Assembly (NCBI GenBank): GCA_001661515.1 | Contig: LUVW01000049.1 | Span: forward strand, 1 to 62,927 | DNA length: 62,927 bases | Direction of reading: 5' to 3' | Origin: Capniomyces stellatus | Taxonomy: Eukaryota > Kickxellomycota > Harpellomycetes > Harpellales > Legeriomycetaceae | Shown here: positions 24,628 through 35,635 of the stretch, piece by piece | Layout of the letters: every line of letters begins with the position of its first letter | How positions within the stretch are numbered: the stretch's first letter is position 1 | Program-made: the position numbers and the translations under genes | The notes under the pieces: model-generated | Seen by the model: the letters and a program-made list of their open reading frames with translations, nothing else | Databases searched by the model: none | Told to the model about the DNA's origin: nothing

Positions 24628-25269
24628 ACAAAAAGTATATTCAATTTTTTTCAATAGATAAAAAGGAAAAGTGTATTATTTCTTTTTTCTTTTGGCGTAA
24701 TTGGTGATTGAACTCGCACCATCTCCAATTTGTAGATATAATATTTTGAGCCTTCACAATACATTTAAAGCACAGTTAACATCCTGACTTTTAGTCCAAA
24801 AAAGAAAAACGCAGCACAGACCTATCTAAAACAATTTACCAATGTCACTTTTGATTACAGTAAGGGAAATCATTAATGTAAAGGTTCATGGCTGTTTAAA
24901 GTCTGACAAAAGTTTTGCTGCTATTCCCGCGAGCATAATAAAACAAAACCTTTGTATGATTGTTGAAAAAGTTAACCTATAAAACAAATCAAAGAACTGT
25001 TATTCCAAAAGAAAAAAAATAAAGCTGGTAAAAGCGGTGTTTTGCATCTATGCTTGCTATAGTGGTAAACTTAATCAAAATAACATGCAACTTAAAAATA
25101 TAAGCAGCAAGCAACAAACAATACCAGTGGCAAGTGAAGGGTTTATATAACCTGAGGTTTAACCGAGTGACTCGTATACCCGGATCACTAGCATATTTCG
25201 TGGCTTTGCATTGGTATCAAGTGGGAAAAAAGTGATATTTTATTTGGAATGAAGGTATGTTAATTAAGT
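24628..25269. other. Convergent 3' spacer
   Basis: Between the receptor (+) and the transporter (-). AT-rich, no gene seen. Confidence 0.6.
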
Positions 25270-26253
25270 CTATTTAGTAGTTAGAGGTAAAACGGAACTG
25301 CTTTGGGCCTTTCTATTCGGGGAAACTCCGTAAACATATGCGGTTGAAAGAACAAGGAAAGTACCAAAGACAAACATGCTTGAGATTTGAAGTCCAAATA
25401 GCCAGACAGAAATGACGTTTGATAGAATAATAGACAAACTAGTGGCGAATCCCTTAAGAATGTTATCAGCGTATTTAACAACAATGGCAACCATCAGCCC
25501 TCCAAATGCTTGCACTGTAATAGCGGCGACGGTCCAGATTGTATAGCCGTAAAAAACGCCTGTGTTCATTATATTCGAGCCATCAACAAAGATAATACCG
25601 AATAGAGCTGGGACCATCGAGAATGTCGAAATTTGGATATTGCGGTGCCATAATGAACTTTCTGAGGATTTCAAAACCATTTCAAAGTACACTCCAGCCA
25701 GACCGGACGTGAAGCAGGAAACAACTGTGGCTATTAGTCCTTCAAATCGGGCGGCTGCACCCAAGGCAGAACCAACGTCGAGGTTTGAGGCAGGCAGTTC
25801 GGATTGCACAATACCGACACCAATGGTGAGGAAAACCAATGCAAGCCATTTTACAGGGCTTAGGATTGTTTTCAGCAACACCACGGAGCATAGCGCAGTG
25901 GTGAGAATTTTTAGCTGACTGATGACCTGGAAGGACGTGGCGTCAAGTTTGGAGGTTGCTATGTACTGGAGGTTGTTTTGGATGGTGTAGAGAATTGCGG
26001 GAATGGCCATTTTCCACGAATCGGCACCAAATATCATGGAAAGTTTCTTTTTTGTTGAGGGAACATCCTTGTTGTCGTATTTCAGGTACAGGAATAGCGA
26101 GATAAATATCTTTAAAAATTCTGAAAAGAAAACTGCTGTTGTGGAGTAGTACTTTATTTTGCTTGCGGATTGCGAGTAGACCAACAGAATCGACAGCGAG
26201 CTGTTCTGGACAACCAGTATCAACAGCGAAAGAACCTTTATTGAAATTGCCAT
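25270..26253 (-). CDS. UDP-sugar transporter of the Golgi (SLC35A/NST family, UDP-galactose type)
   Basis: Single-exon ORF, 327 residues, about ten hydrophobic helices, which is the full length for the family. It exchanges a cytosolic nucleotide sugar for a nucleoside monophosphate across the Golgi membrane, feeding glycosyltransferases. Diagnostic stretches are VLVVQNSSLSILLVYS-type TM1, AILYTIQNNLQYIA, LDATSFQVISQLKILTTA (the conserved QLKI.TTA block), GLAGVYFEMVLKSS followed by LWHRNIQ, and GGLMVAIVVKYADNILKGFA. These match UDP-galactose/UDP-GlcNAc transporters such as pombe Gms1. Substrate choice between Gal and GlcNAc cannot be read from sequence alone. No introns, unlike most neighbours. 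Confidence 0.92.
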   Translation of the reverse strand: MAISIKVLSLLILVVQNSSLSILLVYSQSASKIKYYSTTAVFFSEFLKIFISLFLYLKYDNKDVPSTKKKLSMIFGADSWKMAIPAILYTIQNNLQYIATSKLDATSFQVISQLKILTTALCSVVLLKTILSPVKWLALVFLTIGVGIVQSELPASNLDVGSALGAAARFEGLIATVVSCFTSGLAGVYFEMVLKSSESSLWHRNIQISTFSMVPALFGIIFVDGSNIMNTGVFYGYTIWTVAAITVQAFGGLMVAIVVKYADNILKGFATSLSIILSNVISVWLFGLQISSMFVFGTFLVLSTAYVYGVSPNRKAQSSSVLPLTTK

Positions 26254-28671
26254 CTTTTGCTGTCTTTTCTCACCTTGATTTGAAATTTAACCTGCAGGCT
26301 GCACCGATACAAAAAAGACAAGTAGCAAGTGATGTTTAAAAAGTAAAAGTTGAAGAATGAAAATCTAAAAAGTCTAATGAAACTAAAGAGGTTATGTTAT
26401 TTGGTAAATTGATAAATACAACTAACTGCTTGCCATTGACAAATTTAAGAACAAACAATTTCGAGGCTTTTTTTCTATTCAAAATCAACGAGCTTGATTA
26501 GCTTTTTTTCTCTATAAGCCTTGTTAACTTTTAAAAGTTATTTTTTTTTTGTAAAGCTTTAAATAAACCTGGCGAGATCTTAGGTACCAGACAGATTATT
26601 GGGTGCTTTAATCACACACTTTTGTGAAATTTACAGAGATTTGTAATAGATTACCAAGCAACCGAATTAGATTGATTTGAAGAAACAACCAAGCGTAATC
26701 AAATATATTGGAGCTGACCTGTTCTTGGGGTTTGGATTTGTAACTGACTTTATTAGCCAACCAGCAAGGTCGGTTAATTGTTAGCTAAAGTGGGCTTGCA
26801 AAGATCATTGCTACAAAAAATTCCTAAAATTACACTATATCATGCGGCTTGCAGTAAATAAATATTCCACTCTTTTTTACTTTAATAAAAATAAAATTCC
26901 CAATATAAAGTAGGAGAAATAAAAAAGAACTTTCCAAAGTTACCCTTCATAAATTTCAATAAATAAATAAAAAGGTCTTACCGCTTTTACCAAATCAACG
27001 CCAAAAAAGTAAAAGATGGAATAGTAAATGCAGTTTAGCAAGAAAGTAAAAAAAAGTTGGTGAGGGTTTTGCTTTTGAACACAATCCACTTTTCAAGTAG
27101 TATTAGTGATAGCACTTGACAGAGAGGATATGTGAATAATGTAGCCTTGGAAAAGGCACAAAAACAAACAGTGGCGTTTGGAAAGAGAGTCTCTAATAAA
27201 AAGATGTTTGGGTTAGAGTTGTGGGAGGGTATTCAAAGTTGCTAAATTTGTACTACACTGATGGCATATCTTTTGGTGCCAGTTGGTATTGACTGACAAG
27301 TAAATACAGTATGGTGCTGAGCGGTGTATTGCATACCGCATATTTTCACCACAACAATTCTGGGTATAGTGGGTATAGTGGGTATAAGGTGACAAAAGCA
27401 GCATCGGTTGGGTCAAATAGAAAAGGAATCGAACCAACACGCCATGCTGGATTTAATGGGCGTCATATTTGACCAAAGTTTGAGAATGAGGATGAAGGGA
27501 ATTTGCTATTACAGCAAGGTTTTGTCTGTGCTTAAATAAGAAGCGATGATGTTACATGCATGACGGGGAATTGTAAACGTGAGATATATGCCAACTGGGT
27601 CACATTTGGTAATTGAAGCAAATAAAGGGCGAGTTTTAATTTATATCTGCCAGCCGTCATGTGAATACTTTTAAAGCGAGCCCATATTTTCTTATGTAAT
27701 TTTATATCACTAGAAACGTATGCGGTGAAATGTCAAGCCCTACTTTAAAAGAAATAAACATAAATATGAGAGTTGAGTAAAGAGAAGGGAAGAACGAATG
27801 GGGAAAAGGTGTAGATATAAAAGACAAACGAGTAGAAAAGCTCGTGAATGAATGAATGGAGAGGGCGGGTGTACTTGATTAGAGGTTGATTGTTGGAATT
27901 GTGTTGGCAATGATCAAGAAGTGAATGGATAATATGAATAAAAACAATGCCGTTAAGATAAATGAAGGGATGATGATCTTAAATGTGGGGGGGGGGGGGN
28001 NNNNNNNNNNNNNNNNNGGGGGGGGGGGGGGGAGCAGCAGTAGCATCAGTCAGCAACAGAAAAAAGGTAAAATCACGAGTTCAAAAGAGTAAGATTATTA
28101 GCCGGTTAAAGGGATAATAGATCATACAACAAGCATTGGTAAAGAGAAAAAGAAAAGAGAAGCTTGAGATATGAATGGTGGTGAAAACAATAAATAACAA
28201 TGGGCAGATAAATAAATAAAGGTAATAGGGTTTACAGCAGAAAAGGTAAAGCAAGCAAAGTAAAGCAAAAACAAAGCAACAACATCATGGCATAAAATAA
28301 AGAGGAAACATGGGGGAAAAAAGGAAATGAAAAGGTAAACAGAATAAATAGCAAAAGAGGAATTATAATTAGAGTTGAAAAACAAGAAAAAGACAAAAGA
28401 ACTAGGGCAAATTGAAATTAAAGATAGTGAAAAGGGTTAAGAGGTATAGGTAATAAAAAAAAGAGAAAGAAATATAAAGTTATAGGGAAAAGAAAAAGAA
28501 GAGAAAATAAAGTGGACAAAAACAAATAAAAATAAATGATGTGGATAGTTTACAAAGGCGAGGATAAATGTACAAATTAAGAACATAAAGAAAGCATAGT
28601 TCAAGGGTATAAGAAAACAATAAAGCTGGAAAGATAGAAGTTAAAGAAGAGATAAAGATAGGAAAAATAAA
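26254..28671. other. Intergenic with assembly gap; 5' leader of Pkc1
   Basis: No gene seen from 26254 to 27950. Three GGGTATAGT repeats lie at 27362-27388. A run of 13 G, 18 N and 15 G (27987-28032) marks a gap. From about 28040 to 28670 the plus strand is almost entirely A and G with few C or T, and forms a purine-rich leader of the kinase gene. Confidence 0.55.
28000..28017. other. Assembly gap (18 N) inside a poly-G tract
   Basis: The Ns are flanked by 13 G (27987-27999) and 15 G (28018-28032). The assembler failed in a long G homopolymer, so the real length is unknown. Confidence 0.95.
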
Positions 28672-31600
28672 ATGGGGCAACATGGAACAGTAAGTTAAAA
28701 AAAAAGGAATAAGAGAATGATATGCAAAGAGAGTGGGGAGGGGGGGGGGTTATGGCAATAAGGTGGAATGTGGTAAAGTAGGTAACTCGAAGAAAGAAAA
28801 TAAAGGAAAAAGGTAAAAGAATAAAAACTGGTGAATAATAGGGGGATTTAGAAGGAGCGATAACAGAAACAAGGAGAAAGCTGTGGAATGAGGAAAAGAT
28901 ACTGAATGGGGCAAAGAGTATGCGTACGCAGCACACAAACAAGAGCGTGATTGCAGAGTTGGATTCGCAGTTGATGGAGAGCGAGAAGAGAATAGAGTAC
29001 TTGCAGGAAAAGCTGAAGGAGCTGAGCATTAAGCAAAAGAGGCGGGAAAGTATGGAGGTGGGGGCAGGGGGGCAGGAGAAGAATAGAAACAGCGGGATGA
29101 TATCGGCGGTGGATTTGAGAAAGACAACGGCGGGGTTGTCGGCGGAGAAGGTGTCGTTGAAGATGCACGAGATAGCGTACAAGCTGCAGGTGGAGAGAAA
29201 GTTGCTTGAGGCAACAAACAGGATGGCGTCGATATATACGGGAGAGTTTATGAGGGGAAACAAGAAGAAGATGGCGCAGGTGACGGAAACGTCGTCGGTT
29301 TTGAATGAGACACGGAACAAGATTCGGTTGTTGGAGCAGGGGTTCAAAAAGTACCAGACACTGTTTGTGGATTACATTGATGAGGATGAGAAGGCGGGGA
29401 GGCAGGAGGCGGGAGGATTGGGGGGAACAGAAGTGGGGCGAAGAAGGCTGATGAGCGGAAAACTGGACATCCGGATTGAGGCGGGGAGGTACTTGGCAAG
29501 GGCGCCAACAAGACAGAAGGATGTGGGAGCGGAAACGTATGTGCAGGTGAAGCTGGACGGAGTGCTGAAGGCGACAACAAAGGGGTCAAGAAACTCGGTG
29601 TGGAATGAGCTGTTTTCGTTGGACGTGAACAAGGCGAGCGAGCTGGAGTTTGGGATATATGAGCGGGTGGAGCACGAGGTGTTGGTGGGGATGATGTGGA
29701 TTAAGCTATCAGACATTTATGAGGATTTACGGAAGCAGAACGCAGTGGGGGGAGTAGGGGTAGGAGTGGGAGTGGGAGTGAGTGAAATAGGGGGAAAAAC
29801 AGGGGGAAAAACAGGGGGGTCGGATGAGGGGTGGAGACCCGCAGACCAGATGGGGAACAGGAATATGGTTGGGGGAGTGGTTGGGGGAGTTGTGGGGGGA
29901 AGCGAGAGTGAAAGTGGGGGAGGATCAGGGGGTATGCAATCGAGTTGGGATGTGGAACCGTATGGGTCGTTGGAGTTGTGGTTCAACTTTACACGAGACG
30001 TGGCGAAGCGCAGGGTAGCAGAAGGGTTGGGGCGAAAGGCGGCGGTGCGGAAGAGAAGAGGGCCATGTACAGAGATGTACAGACACCACCTGTACGGACA
30101 GCACATATACACAATAACAAAGTGTGCAATATGCGAGGAGTACCTGGTGAACTCGGAGGGGCAACAGTGCGAGGACTGCCAGATGTTTGTGCATCCAAAG
30201 TGTGTACACAAGATTGTCAACAGGTGTATAGTGGGGCTGGCGAGCGAGGAGAGCAGTGGGGAAACGGACCCGGTGGACATAATAAAGTACCGAATTCCGC
30301 ACAGGTGGGACACCACAACGAGTCTAGGGGCAAACTGGTGCTGTCATTGTGGAACGATGGTGACAATAGGGCGGAAAGTGTACAAGTGCCAGGAGTGCAG
30401 TGTGGTGTGCCATTCTTCGTGTTCAACGTACGTGCCAAACTACTGCGGAATGAAACTGTTCAAGGCGTTTGAAATTCTGACGCAGATCCAAAAGTCACAG
30501 ATAGTGAAGCCAAAAGTAATGGCGAGCAGAAGCACGATAGCACGGCCGGGGAACAGGGAGAAGAAGCAGGATACTGGAGTACAATCCGGAGTGGGAGTGG
30601 GAGTGGGAGTAGGAGTAGGAGTGGGGGTAGGAGTAGGAGTAGGAGTGGGAGTGGGAGCAAGGGAGTCACAGGTGTACAAGAATGTACAGGAAGAGGAAAG
30701 AGAAGAAAAAGGTAAAGTGATACGAGAGTTTATAGGAAAGGAAAGAGGAAGAGGGAGCGAGTCAGACACATCGCAAAAGTCGAGATCAGGTTCAGGATCA
30801 GGGTCAGGACCTGGGTCGTTTGTGGAGAACAGTTTCAGGCCAATCCCGTCAAACAAGCAGGTGTACATAAACGTACAGAAGGAAGTACATAAAGATGTAC
30901 AGAAGGAAGTACAAAAGACGCGTGTGAGAGAAAAGGATTTGGAGTTTGAAAAGGAAAAGGTAAAGGAGGTGGAAGTGAGCAGAAAGTTTGGGCCAAGTGA
31001 TTTCAAGTTTGTGGCGGTTCTAGGCAAAGGAAACTTTGGCAAGGTGATGCTGGCAGAGGAAAAGGGGACACGTAGCCTGTACGCAATCAAGGTGTTGAAG
31101 AAGCAGTTTATAGCAGAAAATGACGAGTTTGAGTCGACGCGGTCAGAGAAACGCGTGTTGCTGATAGCGAACAAAGATCGACATCCGTTCTTGATAGGGC
31201 TGCACAGCTGTTTCCAGACAGACTCGCGGATATTCTTTGTGATGGAGTACATTTCAGGAGGTGATTTGATGATGCACATCCAGCGGCAACAGTTCACAGA
31301 AAGACGCGCGAAATTCTACGCGTGTGAAGTGCTTCTCGCGCTTCAGTACTTCCACCAGAACAATATCATCTACCGCGATCTCAAGCTCGACAACATCATG
31401 CTAGGCGCCGATGGGCACATCAAAATTGCAGACTATGGCCTGTGCAAAGAAAATATGCCCTACGGTTCAACCACACACACCTTCTGCGGCACTCCCGAGT
31501 TCATGGCCCCTGAAATCGTCCTTGAACAGCGTTACGGAAATCCCGTTGATTGGTGGGCTTTTGGCGTTCTCATCTACGAAATGCTTCTTGGCCAGTCCCC

Positions 31601-32006
31601 CTTCCGCGGCGAGGACGAGGAAGAGATCTTTGACGCCATTCTTGAAGACGAGGTTCTCTACCCTGTCAACATGTCACGTGACTCTGTCAGCATCTGCCAG
31701 GAACTCCTCGAACGCGACCCCAGTCTCCGTCTTGGCGCTGGTCCTGCTGATGCTGAAGATGTCAAACGCCACCCCTTCTTCAAGGGCGTCAATTGGCCCG
31801 ATATCTTCCACAAACGCATCACCCCTCCCTTCATCCCCCAAATCTCTGGCTCTACAGATATCTCCAATTTTGACTCCGAGTTCACTAGAGAAAAACCTGT
31901 TCTCACCCTTTTACGTGGCAAAGTCGATTCCAAAGACCAACTTGAATTCTCTGATTTCGACTATACTGCCCCTTGGGCCGGAAAAACTGATAAATGGACT
32001 CTATAA
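28672..32006 (+). CDS. PKC1: Protein kinase C, fungal Pkc1 type (HR1, C2, C1-C1, AGC kinase)
   Basis: Kinase of the cell-wall integrity pathway, activated by Rho1-GTP and lipid at the cell cortex and feeding the Bck1-Mkk-Slt2 cascade. Exons 28672-28689 (six codons, donor GTAAGT) and 28842-32006 give 1060 residues. The start is extended upstream of the ATG at 28920 because the HR1a helix needs the preceding residues (TETRRKLWNEEKILNGAKSM). Order: HR1 repeats (about 7-165), C2 (about 211-306), basic pseudosubstrate AAVRKRRG near 401, two C1 zinc fingers (about 420-465 and 493-542, HX12CX2C pattern), then kinase from about 727. Kinase motifs: GKGNFGKV, YAIKVLKK, IYRDLKLDN, IADYGLCKE (DYG in place of DFG), TFCGTPEF activation loop. 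It ends with a turn motif and the hydrophobic motif FSDFDYT. Linkers contain Gly-Val and Gly-Ser low complexity. Confidence 0.95.
30584..30658 (+). repeat. GTGGGA/GTAGGA hexanucleotide repeat coding for (Gly-Val)n
   Basis: About a dozen tandem 6-bp units within the Pkc1 linker between the C1 pair and the kinase, translated as a Gly-Val dipeptide run. A shorter related tract is at 29745-29782. Likely length-variable by slippage. Confidence 0.85.
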
Positions 32007-32331
32007 TTTCCTCTTTCTTTTTATCTATTTATTCATCTAATCTTTCTCTTTAATCATCTAATCTTTCTCTTTAATCATCTAATCTTTTTCTTTAATCATC
32101 TAATCTTTCTATTTACTCTTATTGATCTTTCTATTTAATTATTCTATTTAATTATTTATTCCTATTAATCATTCATTTATTTAATTATTTAATTACTCCT
32201 ATTAATCTATTCCCATTAACCTTTTATTTCCTTCTTTCTATTCTCAACTTGCCACCATTTTCTTGCTTCTTATATACAACCTTCACACACACACACACAC
32301 ACAATTTATATATATATATTATATTCTCTCA
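32007..32331. other. Pyrimidine-rich spacer between Pkc1 and the histone-fold gene
   Basis: T/C-rich 3' region with the 21-bp tandem repeat annotated separately, ATTTAATTATT-type repeats (32130-32200) and an ACACAC/TATATA block at 32283-32322 just ahead of the next ATG. Confidence 0.6.
32038..32113 (+). repeat. 21-bp tandem repeat in the Pkc1 3' region
   Basis: Three full copies and a partial fourth of TAATCTTTCTCTTTAATCATC begin 32 bp after the stop codon. All-pyrimidine-biased, in line with the pyrimidine-rich 3' ends of neighbouring plus-strand genes. Confidence 0.85.
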
Positions 32332-33095
32332 ATGTCTAATCTCACTACTGTTCCCGGTACTTCTTCTTTTCCTATCGCCAGAGTCAAAAGGATCATTAAA
32401 GAAGACAAGAATATTGAAATGTGTACTTCTGAATCCGTCTTTTTAATCTCTAAAGCTACTGTACTCTTTCCCTACTCCTTTACTTTTACTTTTACTTTTG
32501 TTAATTTCGTTTACAACCACTCGCCATCTCTTTTTTATTTTGAATCTTACTATACTCTTCTTCTTTCTTTATCCCCCTTTTTTTTCACTCGTAGGAACTG
32601 TTTATCCAAATGCTTAGTAAACAAGGCTTGGAATTTTGTAAATTTGAAAAACGAAAAACTTTACAGTACAAGGACATTTGTAAGTTTCCTCTTTTACACT
32701 CTTTCTTTTTTTTTTTTTTCATTCTTTCTATTATATACTCTACTCTTTCTTTTTTTTTCCATTTCCATTTTCATTTTTTTCATTCTTCTTAGCAAGAGCT
32801 GTCCAAGGCCTTGACCAGTATCATTTCTTGACAGGTAAAATTCCCTCCTTTTAAAATATTGTTATTCTTTATTTACATCTTTCCCATCTCCATTTTTCTT
32901 TTCTTCTCTTTTCTTTTATTCTTCAAACTAAATCTACTCTCTCCTGTTTATTTAGATGTAATTCCTCAAACTATTTCCATCAAGAAGCTCTCACATCCAA
33001 GTACGAATACAGACACCCATACAGACATGAATTCAGACACCAATGCAAACATGGATACTGACATTGATACGGAAACGAATACAAATTTAGTCTAA
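32332..33095 (+). CDS. Histone-fold protein, Dpb3/POLE4/CHRAC1 type
   Basis: Exons 32332-32460, 32595-32679, 32793-32834 and 32956-33095 join in phase to 131 residues. The histone fold is clear: SFPIARVKRIIKEDKNIEMC (helix 1), SESVFLISKATELFIQMLS (helix 2), then KRKTLQYKDI and a final helix with YHFLTDVIPQTISIKKL. This pattern matches the small NF-YC-like partner in DNA polymerase epsilon (Dpb3) or the CHRAC remodeller (CHRAC1); in fungi one protein often serves both. It would pair with a Dpb4-like NF-YB fold. The C-terminus is a Thr/Asp/Asn repeat encoded by GAYACN-type units. Intron 1 has an unusual donor (GTACTC). Introns 1 and 2 are extremely T-rich. Confidence 0.85.
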
Positions 33096-33356
33096 GTCAA
33101 GTCCTCGACTCTTGATTTTTTTTTTCTCCTTTCTAAGCAGATTCTGTTCAACCCTTATATACATTTATATATACAATTTATGTTTGTTTTCCATTTCTTT
33201 TATTTCTTTTGAATAAATATATTTAACTTTCAAAAACACAACATAGCTCAACTTAATACTAATCCATCTTGCACCATAGTACAACAATATAAAATTACAA
33301 CTTAAAAAAAAAAACTCTGCAATAAAGTTTGGGTTTGATTTGAGCAGATTTCTCTG

Positions 33357-35635
33357 CTACAAGGTAAGCTTCAAACCATTAAGAAAATCCATCTGAATAT
33401 ATCGGAACATTGAGCCCAACTGAATATCAATCAAAAAAAACGCACACATCCACGACACAAACATAGAAACCAGCTTGCTTCCGCCACCACTCGAGTACCC
33501 AACACTTCTGTCCAGTCCAAAAACCCTCATCATCCGAAACAGTGGCAGATTTTCCACCCGTTCAGCTACATCATAATGAATTTCCTGCACCAACTTGACC
33601 CAATACCCAGCAATTATCTTCTGTATGTCCTTAACCGCAATTATGTTTATAGTTGAATTAACCGCCTTGATCAATCGAACCACGTACCCCTGCATCATCC
33701 GTATTAGCCTCCTCAGCAGAAGGTCTGGTCTGTATGCCATTCTACACATACTGTTCGCCTTTTCTGGCCTCTTTGGCTCCTGTATATTCATTGCCACCTT
33801 TTTTGTCATGGTCTCTACTACTAGCCTACTTTTTGCGTGTGGTCTAGTTGCATATGGTACTAGTTCCATCTTGCCTCTTTCAACTTTTTCTTTTTCAACT
33901 TTTTCCTTTTCAATCTTCTTTAATGCTATTTTCAACATTGAATACACCATTTCCGCCGATTCATCTTCGTTTTTTATGTTGGTGTTCCTTGTTGTTTTCT
34001 CAACTTCTCTACCATTTCCCCCATCCAACTTTCCCCTTTGATCCAGCGTCAAGTTGAATTTTATACTCAGCCTCACCTCCAGAGCTCCGTTTCCAACTTC
34101 TTTCTCCGAGTCCAAGCACACTTTATACAAACCATTCGTTTCTATTTCTATCCCATTTTCCTTTTCTTTTTCCTTTTCAATTTGAATTTGAATTTCCCTT
34201 TTCCTCTTAACCAGCATCTTTTCCTCAAATCTGCTAATCTGTTGAATGCTGGTTACCGGCTTATCAGGCTTTGCTACAGCATACGCAATCGAAGACACTG
34301 GTATCGTTTCCCCCCTAATTTCCGCCTCGGTTGCTACCTGGTACGTCACCCCCAGATCCCCATACTCTCTGGTCTTTTCCAGCTCCTTTTCAACAGCTTT
34401 CATTATCCTTGAATGTTTTTTGGTGCTGTTGTTCACTATCCAAACTATTTTTTTTTAATTTTTTTTTTTAATATTCATTTCATCAGTTGTATCCATGCTG
34501 CTATCCATCGCCCATCAAAGCCGCAGCATATATTCACTTGTTATAAACTTACCATGTCTAAGCAGCCCTGGATAGTATTTCTGTGCCAAAATCAATCCCT
34601 CAAGCAGACTATTTATTGACTCCTATTTTGTTTATCAGTTACACCCAATGTTTCAGTATACCACAAACTTGTCCATATTTATGTTTGTTTCTTACCTGTC
34701 TTCTGCTTTCATTGCCTTCAACCAAACACACCAATGACCCACCCCCCTTGATTATCTTATTGTAATTCTCGTATATCCCCAACATCCCATTTCTACACCT
34801 TTCAGCTGCTACCAACACACTATGGTCCCTTTTAATTGTCCCTAACCTTCCCTTCTCGTCTTCTCCCTTCACCCCCAGCCCTCCATTCAATTCCGTATCC
34901 CTTGACCCCAACAGCGTTACGCTACTACTGATGCTCTCCAAACTACCACGCGACCTTAAACGATTTGTCGTCTTTCTTGTCTTTGGTGACTTTTCTAACA
35001 CATCGCCCTTCTCAATCCTGTTTACCAGTAGTCTCCTTGCTCCATCCAGCTCCATCCTTAGCAGACTTTGCGGCCTTGATGTTTCCTTATCGACCTTGTT
35101 GTACTTCATCCATTTTGATATATACTCTACTCGCTTCTTTGCTCTTTGCAAGTTCCCACCTGCATTCTCCAATACCCTTAGTATACTCGCTATTTGTTTA
35201 TTCAATTGTGGTGCATTATCTTTTGTCAGCTATCCAAGGTTTTATACATTGCATTTATCTTCTTCTTTATTCTTATTTTTTTTTCCAATTCAACCCATGT
35301 ATTAGCTTTTCCCTTTCTCTCGTTCTCCTATATCTTATTCTTTTCTACTTACGAATGTCCTTGAAGTACTCGCGCTCCATTGCTGTCATGCCATATTCAT
35401 TTCCTATTATTGTATCATTTACTCCTTTGTCTTCAATCTCACCGCCCAACCCTGGTCTATGCTGACTTACTAACTCTTCCGATATGAGCTTTGCTGCGCT
35501 TAAATCATTTGTGTTTGTCTCTATATACCACACAGTCTGTTGTTCCGCCATTCCTCTCACCTTAGTATCCCTACTCTCTACTATTTTCTTTGTACCCTTG
35601 CTCTTATCTCGTTCTCTTTGTTCTAGCCCATTCAT
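33357..35635 (-). CDS. Unrecognised protein with probable membrane segment (4 exons)
   Basis: Minus-strand exons 35635-35353, 35219-34696, 34619-34553 and 34435-33357 join in phase (donors GTAAGT, GTAAGA, GTAAGT) to about 650 residues. No family is recognised. The N-terminal part is polar and helical, with a segment ending in TAMEREYFKDI. The tiny third exon continues it as LLEGLILAQKYYPGLLRH. The middle is Lys/Glu-rich with a repetitive KEKVEKEKVE stretch. The C-terminal 100 residues alternate amphipathic helices (DLLLRRLIRMMQGYVVRLI) with one clear hydrophobic segment (SMFVSWMCAFFLIDIQLGSM). A second ATG 28 codons in (MAEQQTVWYIETN) may be the real start. The exon 2 acceptor (AAAAG) is inferred from phase. 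Possibly an organelle-membrane tether or peripheral factor; function not assigned. Confidence 0.6.

Noticed and set aside
27987..28032. G-quadruplex or telomere-like element at the G-run
   Set aside because: A homopolymer around an N gap is better explained as an assembly or sequencing limit; no telomere repeat unit is seen.
28601..29347. 248-codon hydrophobic minus-strand ORF
   Set aside because: Opposite the Pkc1 5' region; Phe/Leu/Ser-rich only because the other strand is A/G-rich.
30440..31297. 285-codon ORF on the minus strand opposite Pkc1
   Set aside because: Shadow of the conserved Pkc1 kinase and linker; composition (Ser/Thr/Pro runs) comes from purine-rich sense codons.
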